64,000 nucleotides of DNA from the NCBI RefSeq assembly GCF_900230185.1, contig NZ_OCSR01000001.1:3906001-3970000 (forward strand). The letters are read 5' to 3'. Position 1 is the first letter of the stretch. Every line of letters starts with the position of its first letter. Positions 17,804-25,733 of this stretch are shown one piece after another. The notes beneath the pieces were generated by a model, which made no database searches, was not told the origin of the DNA, and saw only the letters and a program-made list of their open reading frames with translations. The translations under genes and the position numbers were made by a program. The stretch is from Burkholderia sp. OK233 (lineage in GTDB: Bacteria; Pseudomonadota; Gammaproteobacteria; Burkholderiales; Burkholderiaceae).

Positions 17804-19504
17804 ATGAAAGTATCTGGTCGAAAGACCGGATCTGCGCTCTCCCACGCGCCGGACAACTGGTACGCCGTAGATTGGCGTCGGGTTGAACGGAACGTGAGAG
17901 GGATGCAGATTCGAATTGCGAAGGCGACGCGGGACAACGACTGGCGCAGGGTGAAGGCCTTGCAACGGATGTTGACCCGCACGTTGTCCGCGAAGCTGTA
18001 TGCGGTACGACGTGTTACGCAGAATCAGGGTGCGCGAACGGCTGGAGTCGATCGCGAACTTTGGGACTCGCCTGAGAGCCGATGGCTTGCTGTCGGCAGG
18101 TTGAAGCGGCGTGGATATAAGCCTCTGCCTTTACGGAGAGTCTTTATCCCCAAGGCCAATGGGAAGGAGCGTCCTCTGGGCATTCCGACCATGCGGGACA
18201 GGGCGATGCAAGCCTTGTATCTGCTGGCCTTGGAGCCGGTGTCGGAATCGACGAGCGACCTGAACTCTTACGGGTTCAGGTTAAATCGCTCGACGGCCGA
18301 CGCGATGTCACAGATTTTCGTTGCCATGTCCCAGAAGGGCTCTGCTCGATGGGTGCTGGAAGCGGATATCAAGGGCTGCTTTGATCACATCAACCATGAC
18401 TGGCTGGAGGCCCACGTCCCCATGGACAGGGAAATCCTGCGGAAATGGCTGAAAGCTGGCCTGATTTACAAGGGGCAGCTTCAGGCGACTGAGGCCGGTA
18501 CGCCGCAAGGAGGAATCATTTCTCCAACGCTGGCGAATGTGACGCTGAACGGGCTGGAGCGAGAACTGCTGGCGCACCTCTGTGCGAAGTTTGGGATCGC
18601 AAAAGCCAACAAGCTTAAAGTCAATGTAGTGCGGTACGCGGACGACTTCGTGATCACCGGTGACTCGCAAGAGTTGCTGGAGCAGGAAGTTCGACCTTGG
18701 GTGGAAGCATTCCTTGCCGTTCGAGGTCTGCAACTGTCCGAGGAGAAAACGCGTATCACACACATCGATTCGGGCTTCGACTTCCTAGGGTGGAATTTCC
18801 GTAAGTACTTGGGGACGCTACTCATCAAGCCGAGCAAGAAGAACGTGCAAACGTTCTATCGCAAGGTGGCGGATACGATCAGTGGTCATAAGACGGTGAA
18901 GCAGGAGAAGCTGATTCGACTGCTGAACCCGATGCTACGGGGTTGGGCGCAGTATCACAGCCCCGTGGTCGCCAAACAGGCATACAGCCGCATGGAGTCT
19001 TTGATTTTCCGAAGGCTTTGGCGGTGGTCGACGAGGCGGCACCTGAACAAGAGCGCCGAATGGGTGAAAAGGAAGTACTTTCACTCGGAGGGCAATCGAC
19101 ACTGGGTGTTCGCTGTTCCTGTAGCTCGTGACGACGGTGGTAAGGGTTTGCTTAGCCTGTACCAGATGAGCGGTACGGAAATTAAGCGCCACAGAAAGGT
19201 CAAAGGAGCGTTCAACCCCTTTGACCCTGAGTGGGAGCAGTACGGCGAACAGTTGCGACAGGCACGCATGGAGCACTCAATGCGTTATCGGAAGCAATGG
19301 GTTTCGCTGTATATGTCGCAAGACGGGCTTTGCTCGCATTGTGGCTGTGCCCTGACAAAGGAAACTGGCTGGCACGACCATCATCTGGAGTATCGGATGC
19401 ATGGTGGCACAGACGCTCTTTCGAATAGGGTTCTGCTTCACCCGCACTGCCATCAGCAGGTGCACACAGGTAAAATTGCGGTAACTAAGCCGGCCCGGTC
19501 CTAA
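17804..19504 (+). CDS. ltrA: Group II intron-encoded reverse transcriptase/maturase with HNH endonuclease
   Basis: A 566-residue multifunctional protein. Reverse transcriptase: FIPKANGKERPLGIPTMRDR (115-133), catalytic Asp in EADIKGCFDHI (187-196), GTPQGGIISP (232-241) and YADD (278-281). Domain X (maturase) follows with LNPMLRGWAQYH. The C-terminal HNH DNA endonuclease starts near residue 513: CSHCGCAL, then WHDHHLEYRMHGG and HPHCHQQVH. All key residues look intact, so the element may be mobile. The protein splices the intron RNA and copies it into DNA at target sites. ATG 17804 has a TAGGAG ribosome site. It lies in intron domain IV, same strand as psd. Confidence 0.95.
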   Translation: MKVSGRKTGSALSHAPDNWYAVDWRRVERNVRGMQIRIAKATRDNDWRRVKALQRMLTRTLSAKLYAVRRVTQNQGARTAGVDRELWDSPESRWLAVGRLKRRGYKPLPLRRVFIPKANGKERPLGIPTMRDRAMQALYLLALEPVSESTSDLNSYGFRLNRSTADAMSQIFVAMSQKGSARWVLEADIKGCFDHINHDWLEAHVPMDREILRKWLKAGLIYKGQLQATEAGTPQGGIISPTLANVTLNGLERELLAHLCAKFGIAKANKLKVNVVRYADDFVITGDSQELLEQEVRPWVEAFLAVRGLQLSEEKTRITHIDSGFDFLGWNFRKYLGTLLIKPSKKNVQTFYRKVADTISGHKTVKQEKLIRLLNPMLRGWAQYHSPVVAKQAYSRMESLIFRRLWRWSTRRHLNKSAEWVKRKYFHSEGNRHWVFAVPVARDDGGKGLLSLYQMSGTEIKRHRKVKGAFNPFDPEWEQYGEQLRQARMEHSMRYRKQWVSLYMSQDGLCSHCGCALTKETGWHDHHLEYRMHGGTDALSNRVLLHPHCHQQVHTGKIAVTKPARS

Positions 19505-19621
19505 GACCGGGCTTTGTTTGTAGATTTGAGCCGTATGCGGGGAAACTCGCACGTACGGTTCTTAGGGGGCCCTTCTTCCGCGAGGAAGGGGGGCTACCCT
19601 CCAAAAATACAGAAGCCATCC

Positions 19622-20260
19622 ATGAATTACCCTCATCCGATCATCGCGCGAGAAGGCTGGCCGTTCATCGCCATCGCGGCCGTCGTTGCATTACTGGTTC
19701 ATGCCTTCGCGGGATTCGGCTTTGCATGGCTGTTCTGGCTGATCCTGATCTTCGTCGTGCAGTTCTTCCGCGATCCGGCACGCCCGATTCCGACTCAGGC
19801 GAACGCCGTGCTGTGCCCGGCCGACGGCCGTATCGTCGCCGTCGAGACAGCGCATGATCCGTATGCCAACCGTGAAGCGTTGAAGATCAGCGTGTTCATG
19901 AACGTTTTCAATGTCCATTCGCAGCGCTCACCGGTGGACGGGGCGATCTCCAAGGTCGAATATTTCCCGGGCGCGTATCTGAATGCCGCCGTGGATAAGG
20001 CCTCGCTCGAAAACGAGCGCAATGCGGTGGTGATCGAAATGGCCGGCGGGCAGACGGTGACGTCGGTACAGATCGCCGGTCTGATTGCGCGGCGTATTCT
20101 TTGCTACGTACGCTCAGGTGAGCCGCTCACGCGTGGCCAGCGCTATGGATTTATCCGTTTTGGCTCGCGTGTCGACGTGTACCTGCCGGTTGGCAGCCGT
20201 CCGCGTGTGTCGATCGGCGAGAAGGTTTCGGCGTCGTCCACGATCCTCGCTGAACTATAA
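19622..20260 (+). CDS. psd: Phosphatidylserine decarboxylase proenzyme (short form)
   Basis: A 212-residue PSD-A type enzyme. It removes CO2 from phosphatidylserine to give phosphatidylethanolamine at the inner membrane and matures by self-cleavage at a Gly-Ser bond; here RFGSRVDVYLP supplies the GS pair, splitting off a C-terminal alpha chain with the pyruvoyl group. N-terminal membrane segments lie at about residues 15-50, and FMNVFNVHSQRSPV is conserved. ATG 19622 starts about 19 bases after the intron end, so the psd 5' UTR is interrupted by the intron. pssA follows by 24 bases. Confidence 0.95.
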   Translation: MNYPHPIIAREGWPFIAIAAVVALLVHAFAGFGFAWLFWLILIFVVQFFRDPARPIPTQANAVLCPADGRIVAVETAHDPYANREALKISVFMNVFNVHSQRSPVDGAISKVEYFPGAYLNAAVDKASLENERNAVVIEMAGGQTVTSVQIAGLIARRILCYVRSGEPLTRGQRYGFIRFGSRVDVYLPVGSRPRVSIGEKVSASSTILAEL

Positions 20261-20284
20261 AGCGGCACCAAGGAGGTTTTCCGA

Positions 20285-21154
20285 ATGGCCGCATTCAAAC
20301 CGCGTCGACCCCGCAACAGCGGACAGCTCCCGCGTCCGTTCCGCCGTAACAAGCCGATCGCGGCGGAGTCGCCGGTAGTCGATAGCCGGCGCGCTCAGCG
20401 TCAGCAGTTCCTGAGGAAACGCGGCATTTACCTGCTGCCGAACGCGTTTACCACCGCCGCGCTCTTTTGCGGCTTCTTCGCCGTGGTGCAGGCGATGAAC
20501 GTGCGCTTCGAAATTGCGGCGATCGCGATCTTCGTGGCGATGGTGCTGGACGGTATGGACGGCCGTGTCGCCCGCATGACGCATACGCAAAGCGCGTTCG
20601 GCGAACAGTTCGACAGCCTCTCGGACATGGTGTCGTTCGGCGTGGCGCCGGCGCTCGTGATGTACGAGTGGATCCTGAAAGATCTCGGCCGTTGGGGCTG
20701 GCTTGCGGCGTTCGTCTACTGTTCGGGGGCGGCGTTGCGTCTCGCGCGCTTCAACACGAACATCGGTGTGGTCGACAAGCGCTTCTTCCAGGGTATGCCG
20801 AGCCCGGCGGCCGCGGCACTGATTGCCGGTTTCGTGTGGCTCGCCACCGATAACCGCGTGCCGCTCAAGCTGGTATGGCTGCCGTGGGTCGCTTTCGTGC
20901 TGACCATCTACGCCGGTGTGACGATGGTGTCGAACGCGCCGTTCTACAGCGGCAAGGCGCTCGACGTGCGGCATCGCGTGCCGTTCGGCGTGATTCTGCT
21001 GGTGGTGATGGCGTTCGTGCTGGTGTCGTCCGATCCGCCGCTGATGCTGTTCGGTCTGTTCGTGCTTTACGGCCTGTCGGGCTATGTGTTCTGGGGCTAC
21101 CAGGCGATGCGGGGCAGGGCGAATCCGGCTCGGTCCGTGGCGCGGGACAGGTAA
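20285..21154 (+). CDS. pssA: CDP-diacylglycerol--serine O-phosphatidyltransferase
   Basis: A 289-residue integral membrane CDP-alcohol phosphatidyltransferase that makes phosphatidylserine from CDP-diacylglycerol and serine, the step before Psd. The CAP motif D-G-x2-A-R-x8-G-x3-D-x3-D is complete in DGRVARMTHTQSAFGEQFDSLSD. About eight hydrophobic segments follow the basic N-terminus (RRPRNSGQLPRPFRRNK). A strong AAGGAGG ribosome site precedes ATG 20285. It is co-directional with psd and leuA, and a terminator closes it 34 bases after the stop. Confidence 0.96.
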   Translation: MAAFKPRRPRNSGQLPRPFRRNKPIAAESPVVDSRRAQRQQFLRKRGIYLLPNAFTTAALFCGFFAVVQAMNVRFEIAAIAIFVAMVLDGMDGRVARMTHTQSAFGEQFDSLSDMVSFGVAPALVMYEWILKDLGRWGWLAAFVYCSGAALRLARFNTNIGVVDKRFFQGMPSPAAAALIAGFVWLATDNRVPLKLVWLPWVAFVLTIYAGVTMVSNAPFYSGKALDVRHRVPFGVILLVVMAFVLVSSDPPLMLFGLFVLYGLSGYVFWGYQAMRGRANPARSVARDR

Positions 21155-21187
21155 CGGCGCCCCTTTGTTGCATGAACGTGACATGAG

Positions 21188-21218
21188 AAAACGGCAGCCT
21201 TCAAAGGCTGCCGTTTTT
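21188..21218 (+). terminator. Rho-independent terminator after pssA
   Basis: AAACGGCAGCCT and AGGCTGCCGTTT pair around a TCAA loop, ending in a T run. Confidence 0.85.
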
Positions 21219-21266
21219 CGTTGTCCGGCCCGTCCGGCGGCGCGCGGCAGGCAGGTCTGACGCCAA

Positions 21267-21295
21267 TTGCACGGCGACGGGAATGCCGCTATAGT
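21267..21295 (+). promoter_or_regulatory. Sigma-70 promoter of leuA
   Basis: TTGCAC (21267-21272) and TATAGT (21290-21295) are 17 bases apart; 4 of 6 and 5 of 6 consensus matches. Transcription would start near 21302. Confidence 0.6.
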
Positions 21296-21305
21296 CGTTG
21301 GATGA

Positions 21306-21443
21306 ATGCGTTCAGGTTCCCATTTGAGCTGCGGCACGAGTCTCAACAAGCTGGTGCGCCGCAGGTGCGCTAGTGCTGGCGCGTCCAGCGCGCTGATCGC
21401 TTATCGCTTTCTGCCCTCCGTCTGCCTCGTCTGTGGTTTATAG
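21306..21443 (+). CDS. Possible leader peptide upstream of leuA
   Basis: A 45-codon frame begins with ATG 21306, almost at the predicted transcription start, and ends at TAG 21441-21443, 77 bases before leuA. It has 7 Leu, four of them in the last 16 residues (ALIAYRFLPSVCLVCGL). A second ATG at 21302 in another frame gives only 23 codons. There is no ribosome site because the transcript begins there, so translation would be leaderless. Leucine-dependent control is possible, but chance cannot be excluded. Confidence 0.25.
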   Translation: MRSGSHLSCGTSLNKLVRRRCASAGASSALIAYRFLPSVCLVCGL

Positions 21444-21520
21444 CGTCGCCAACGGTGGCGCGAATGCCCGAATTCCAATATCCGATCCCCACAATTGACC
21501 GACTCCTCAGGAGACCCGAC

Positions 21521-23068
21521 ATGGCCGACAAACTGATCATATTCGACACCACGTTGCGCGACGGCGAGCAATCGCCCGGCGCGTCGATGACGAAGGAAGA
21601 AAAAATCCGTATCGCGAAGCAGCTCGAACGGATGAAGGTCGACATCATCGAGGCGGGCTTCGCGGCCAGTTCGAATGGCGACTTCGATTCGATCCATACG
21701 ATCGCGGGCCTGATCAAGGACAGCACGATCTGCTCGCTGGCCCGTGCGAACGATAAAGACATTCAACGCGCTGCTGACGCACTCAAGCCGGCCGATCATT
21801 TTCGCATCCACACGTTCATCGCAACGTCGCCGCTGCATATGGAAAAGAAGCTGCGCATGACGCCAGATCAGGTGTTCGAACAGGCGAAGCTGGCGGTGCG
21901 TTTCGCCCGCAAGTTCACGGACGACGTCGAGTTTTCGCCGGAAGACGGCAGCCGTTCGGACATGGATTTCCTGTGCCGCGTGCTGGAAGCGGTCATCGCC
22001 GAAGGCGCCACCACGATCAACATCGCCGATACGGTCGGCTATGGCGTGCCGGAGTTGTACGGCCAGCTCGTGAAGACGCTGCGCGAGCGGATTCCGAACT
22101 CGCATAAGGCGGTGTTCTCGGTGCATTGCCATAACGACCTTGGCATGGCGGTGGCGAACTCGCTGGCCGGTGTGCAGATCGGCGGCGCGCGTCAGGTCGA
22201 GTGCACGATCAACGGTCTCGGCGAGCGCGCGGGTAACACCTCGCTCGAAGAAATCGTGATGGCGGTGAAGACCCGCAAGGATTACTTCGGCCTTGAAGTC
22301 GGTCTCGATACGACCCAGATCGTGCCGGCCTCGAAGCTGGTGTCGCAGATCACCGGTTTCGTCGTGCAGCCGAACAAGGCGGTGGTCGGTGCGAATGCAT
22401 TTGCGCACGCATCCGGCATTCACCAGGACGGCGTGCTGAAAGCGCGCGACACGTACGAAATCATGCGTGCCGAAGATGTGGGCTGGAGCGCGAACAAGAT
22501 CGTGCTTGGCAAGTTGTCGGGCCGCAATGCGTTCAAGCAGCGTCTGCAGGAACTGGGTATCGCGCTCGATAGCGAAGGCGAACTGAACACTGCGTTCGCA
22601 CGCTTCAAGGAATTGGCTGACCGCAAGTCGGAAATCTTCGACGAAGACATCATCGCGATCGTCACTGAGGAATCGGCTGAAGCGCAGGAGAAGGAGCACT
22701 ACAAGTTCCTGTCGCTGTCGCAGCATTCGGAAACCGGCGAGCAGCCGCACGCGAAGATCGTGTTCTCGGTCGAAGGCAAGGAAGTGACCGGGGAAGCACG
22801 CGGCAATGGTCCAGTGGATGCCACCCTCAATGCGATTGAGACGGAAGTGGGCAGCGGCTCGGAATTGTTGCTGTATTCGGTGAACGCCATCACCACTGGT
22901 ACACAGGCGCAGGGCGAAGTGACCGTACGGCTGTCGAGGAGCGGGCGCATCGTCAACGGCGTGGGCACTGATCCGGATATCGTCGCGGCTTCCGCGAAGG
23001 CGTATATCTCGGCGCTGAACAAGCTGCATTCGAACTTTGACAAGTTGAATCCGCAACGTTCGGAGTGA
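21521..23068 (+). CDS. leuA: 2-isopropylmalate synthase
   Basis: A 515-residue LeuA, full length. It condenses acetyl-CoA with 2-oxoisovalerate, the first step of leucine synthesis. The TIM-barrel opens with IIFDTTLRDGEQSPG (metal-binding Asp9 and catalytic Arg13), has VFSVHCHNDLGMA, and GLGERAGNTSLEE; the C-terminal LeuA allosteric domain (about 400-515) binds leucine for feedback. ATG 21521 follows CAGGAG. It continues the branched-chain theme of ilvIHC upstream and ends at a bidirectional terminator. Confidence 0.96.
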   Translation: MADKLIIFDTTLRDGEQSPGASMTKEEKIRIAKQLERMKVDIIEAGFAASSNGDFDSIHTIAGLIKDSTICSLARANDKDIQRAADALKPADHFRIHTFIATSPLHMEKKLRMTPDQVFEQAKLAVRFARKFTDDVEFSPEDGSRSDMDFLCRVLEAVIAEGATTINIADTVGYGVPELYGQLVKTLRERIPNSHKAVFSVHCHNDLGMAVANSLAGVQIGGARQVECTINGLGERAGNTSLEEIVMAVKTRKDYFGLEVGLDTTQIVPASKLVSQITGFVVQPNKAVVGANAFAHASGIHQDGVLKARDTYEIMRAEDVGWSANKIVLGKLSGRNAFKQRLQELGIALDSEGELNTAFARFKELADRKSEIFDEDIIAIVTEESAEAQEKEHYKFLSLSQHSETGEQPHAKIVFSVEGKEVTGEARGNGPVDATLNAIETEVGSGSELLLYSVNAITTGTQAQGEVTVRLSRSGRIVNGVGTDPDIVAASAKAYISALNKLHSNFDKLNPQRSE

Positions 23069-23113
23069 TGGGAATAGGGCACGCCGGCAGCGTGCCCGCT
23101 AAGCCAGATTAAC

Positions 23114-23155
23114 AAGAAGCCCCGTGATCTTGAAAGCACGGGGCTTCTTGCTTTT
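23114..23155. terminator. Bidirectional terminator between leuA and the SulP gene
   Basis: AAGAAGCCCCGTG pairs with CACGGGGCTTCTT around an eleven-base loop, with A and T runs at both ends. It serves leuA on plus and the SulP gene on minus. Confidence 0.85.
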
Positions 23156-23191
23156 GTGGCGTCTCTTCTTCGTGAGTATCGCGCGCTGAAA

Positions 23192-24772
23192 CTACTCCGC
23201 AGCCGCGCGCCGCATCGACCACCCGCGCGCCGCGCGAGCCTGCGCCTGGGCCTGATGCCGCACTTCGACTGCGATCTCGCGGCGCGGCGCATCGGCGACA
23301 AATGTATCCAGCAGTTCGCGCACATCGTGATCGACGAAATCGGCACGCGTTGCGTCAACGATCAAGGTCGCTCCATCTGGAATCTGCTGCAGGTAGTGCT
23401 TGAGCGGCACCTTGCCGAGAAACGACACGTCCTTGCGAAACGACAGCAGATAGTGATCGCCGTGCTGCGCGAGCACGATCGGGCTGCGCAGGTTCGCATA
23501 CAGCGCGAGCAACACGCTGCACAGAATACCGAGCACGATGCCGATCAGCAGATCGGTGGCGAGCACACCGACCAGCGTGACGATGAACGGCGCAAACGGC
23601 GCGAAACCCTGCTTGGCGACGGCGACGAACAACGACGGCTTGGCGAGCTTCACGCCGGTGAAGATAAGAATCGCCGCGAGGCACGCAAGAGGAATCAGGT
23701 TGATGACGCTGGTGAGCGCGAACACGCTTACCAGCAGCAACACACCATGAATGATCGCGGACAGCCGGCTCTGTGCGCCCGCATGCACATTGGCGGAACT
23801 GCGCACGATGACCGAGGTGATCGGCAGGCCACCGATCGCGCCGGCGATCAGATTACCCACGCCCTGTGCCTTCAATTCGCGATCCGGTGGCGCGGCACGT
23901 CGGGCGGGATCGATCTGCTCGACCGCTTCGAGGCTCAGCAGCGTTTCGAGACTCGCGACGATCGCCAGGGTGATGGCTACGCGCCAGACATCGGGATTGA
24001 CCAGTTGCGCGAAGTGCGGTCCGAAGTCAGCCCATTGGAGGGCGACTTGCAACGCGGCGAACGATTCGAGCGACGGCAACGCGACGCGATGCTCTGCGGG
24101 CGGCGCGAACGATGGAGCGAACAGGCTGAGCAGCAGTGTCGCGCCGATGCCCAGCAGAACCACCGCGAGCGGCGCCGGGACGAGGCGCACCAGCACGAAG
24201 CGGCGTAGCGCGCGGGTTTCCCAGCCCACCAGAATCGCCAGCGACAGCAACGTGATCACGCAGGCCGCGAGCGATATCGAGCCGAACGGCGTCGTTACGC
24301 TGCCGGCCATCTGGGCGGCTGCTTGCGACCCGGCCGCCGCATTCGCGCCGAATAGCCCAAGCGCAAGCGGAAACTGCTTGACGATCAGCAGCACGCCGAT
24401 CGCCGCAAGCATGCCCTTGATCACGGGCGATGGCACGTAGGCCGCAAATCTGCCGGCCTTCAGCATGCCGAAGCCGAATTGAATCGCGCCGGACAGCAAC
24501 ACGGCTAGCAGGAACGCGGAGAAGCTGCCGAGTTGCGCGATTCCGTCGACGACAATCACGACGAGGCCCGCTGCCGGGCCGCTGACGCTCAGCCGTGAAC
24601 CGCTCAGCACGGCAACCACCAGCCCGCCGACGATGCCCGATACAAGCCCGGCAAATGGCTCGACGCCCGAGGCGTTGGCGATGCCCAGACAGAGCGGTAG
24701 CGCCACCAGAAAAACGACCGTGCCTGCCAGCAGATCGCGCTGAAACGTGGAAAAAAAAGCTCGAAGGTTCAT
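23192..24772 (-). CDS. SulP family inorganic anion transporter with STAS domain
   Basis: A 526-residue SLC26/SulP transporter. The N-terminus FQRDLLAGTVVFLVALPLCLGIA and SGPAAGLVVIV match the transport core (about a dozen membrane segments to residue 420); the C-terminal part from about 440 (GDHYLLSFRKDVSFLGK...GATLIVDATRADFVDHDV) is a STAS domain. Family members carry sulfate, bicarbonate or other anions. The gene directly upstream in the same direction encodes a carbonic anhydrase, which favours bicarbonate as substrate. The 94-base gap between them has no terminator I can see. Confidence 0.93.
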   Translation of the reverse strand: MNLRAFFSTFQRDLLAGTVVFLVALPLCLGIANASGVEPFAGLVSGIVGGLVVAVLSGSRLSVSGPAAGLVVIVVDGIAQLGSFSAFLLAVLLSGAIQFGFGMLKAGRFAAYVPSPVIKGMLAAIGVLLIVKQFPLALGLFGANAAAGSQAAAQMAGSVTTPFGSISLAACVITLLSLAILVGWETRALRRFVLVRLVPAPLAVVLLGIGATLLLSLFAPSFAPPAEHRVALPSLESFAALQVALQWADFGPHFAQLVNPDVWRVAITLAIVASLETLLSLEAVEQIDPARRAAPPDRELKAQGVGNLIAGAIGGLPITSVIVRSSANVHAGAQSRLSAIIHGVLLLVSVFALTSVINLIPLACLAAILIFTGVKLAKPSLFVAVAKQGFAPFAPFIVTLVGVLATDLLIGIVLGILCSVLLALYANLRSPIVLAQHGDHYLLSFRKDVSFLGKVPLKHYLQQIPDGATLIVDATRADFVDHDVRELLDTFVADAPRREIAVEVRHQAQAQARAARGWSMRRAAAE

Positions 24773-24866
24773 GGTGTCGGTGCAGTAGTGGGTGGCGCCC
24801 TGTGTGCGGCGAAGGCGGAGGCGGAGGCGAAGGTCATACCGAGGCCGGTTTGATAGAAGCTGCGCA

Positions 24867-25502
24867 CTAGGCGGCGCTATGGGCGGCCGTTGTGCAGGTC
24901 ATCGCGTCATCGGCTTCGTAGCCGGACGTGAGTATCTTGATGCGCCCGTCCTCGAGCGCGAAGATCCATCCGTGAACGAGCGGTGCCGGGTCAGCGTCCC
25001 GCACGATTGCACTCGTGCGTAACTGGCGCACCTGTTCGAGCACGTTCAACTCTGCAAGGCGGTCGATACGCTCACGCTCGCTTGCGTGGTCCTGAAGCTC
25101 GTCGCCATGCGCCTTTGCCAACGCACATAGAGGCGCGATCCGTCGATTCACATGCGGCAGCGTCGGTTCCGGCGGTAGCAGGGCCGCACGCACACCACCG
25201 CAGCCATAGTGGCCGCAGACGATCACGTGCCCCACCTTCAGCACCCGCACCGCGTATTCGAGGACGCTCGCGGAGTTGTCGTCGTCGGGATCAAAGAGGT
25301 TGGCGATGTTGCGGTGAACGAACAGATCGCCCGGCTCGCAATGCGTGATGGTTTCTGCGGGCACGCGGCTGTCCGAGCAACCGACCCACAGCACGTGCGG
25401 ATTCTGGCCTCGCACCAGATCACGGAAAAATTCGGGGTTGCGCGCAGCGGTTTCGTGCGCCCATGCGACGTTGGCGACCAGCAGGCGTTTCGGACGGTTC
25501 AT
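24867..25502 (-). CDS. can: Beta-class carbonic anhydrase
   Basis: A 211-residue zinc enzyme interconverting CO2 and bicarbonate. Zinc and active-site residues are in place: Cys42, Asp44 and Arg46 in CSDSRVP, and His98/Cys101 in HYGCGG. The length and order fit plant-type bacterial Can/CynT. ATG 25502 starts MNRPKRLLVANVAWAHE. It heads a two-gene operon with the SulP transporter, so the pair probably supplies bicarbonate. The symbol cynT is possible, but no cyanase gene is adjacent. Confidence 0.95.
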   Translation of the reverse strand: MNRPKRLLVANVAWAHETAARNPEFFRDLVRGQNPHVLWVGCSDSRVPAETITHCEPGDLFVHRNIANLFDPDDDNSASVLEYAVRVLKVGHVIVCGHYGCGGVRAALLPPEPTLPHVNRRIAPLCALAKAHGDELQDHASERERIDRLAELNVLEQVRQLRTSAIVRDADPAPLVHGWIFALEDGRIKILTSGYEADDAMTCTTAAHSAA

Positions 25503-25590
25503 CGATAGTGGCTCCGTAAGTAGGGCGCACAGACTCGTCGCCGAGACCCACGGCTGTGCGCGGGCGGCACAGCGAGTGTAATCGGCACTG

Positions 25591-25620
25591 AATCTATGCT
25601 TACGAAAACCTTTCTATCAA
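25591..25620 (-). promoter_or_regulatory. Promoter of the carbonic anhydrase-SulP operon
   Basis: On the minus strand TTGATA (25615-25620) and TAGATT (25591-25596) are 18 bases apart; 5 of 6 and 4 of 6 matches, in an AT-rich patch. The leader would be about 80 bases. Confidence 0.45.
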
Positions 25621-25672
25621 AAAATAAAGCTGCTGTGCGCGAAATAAAATTCGCGGGCATGCGCAATAAATA

Positions 25673-25700
25673 AAAAAAAGCCGCCTGAAGAGGCGGCTTT
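25673..25700 (-). terminator. Rho-independent terminator of the lipoprotein gene
   Basis: GCCGCCT and AGGCGGC flank a GAAG loop; on the minus strand the stem is followed by eight T. It lies 34 bases after the lipoprotein stop. Confidence 0.85.
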
Positions 25701-25733
25701 GCAGATCGATGCGCAATGGGTTCGAGCGAGCGC

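Larger units (their letters stand above)
16710..19602 (+). mobile_element. Group II intron (retroelement) inserted between ilvC and psd
   Basis: The likely 5' end is GTGCGAC at 16710, matching the GUGYG rule. About 1.09 kb of stem-loop-rich non-coding sequence follows (for example GTGCAA/TTGCAC pairing around 16808-16852), then the maturase gene in domain IV. Domain V is clear at 19528-19561 (GAGCCGTATGCGGGG, GAAA tetraloop, CTCGCACGTACGGTTC), and domain VI forms a hairpin at about 19564-19600 with a bulged A at 19596, the expected branch point. The 3' end should lie 7-8 bases further, near 19602; it does not show the usual AY ending, so that border is uncertain by a few bases. The upstream RNA part is longer than the usual 550-650 bases, so the 5' border also deserves checking. 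Confidence 0.82.
21155..21520 (+). other. pssA-leuA intergenic region
   Basis: The 366-base gap holds the pssA terminator (21188-21218), a good sigma-70 promoter (21267-21295) and a leader of about 220 bases before leuA. The leader contains a 45-codon open frame (21306-21443) listed separately. No T-rich attenuator hairpin is apparent; a short CGCC/GGCG hairpin lies near 21446-21460. Confidence 0.6.

Noticed and set aside
17680..17886. A 68-codon plus-strand frame before the maturase gene.
   Set aside because: It covers the intron hairpin and overlaps the maturase start; no homology or ribosome site.
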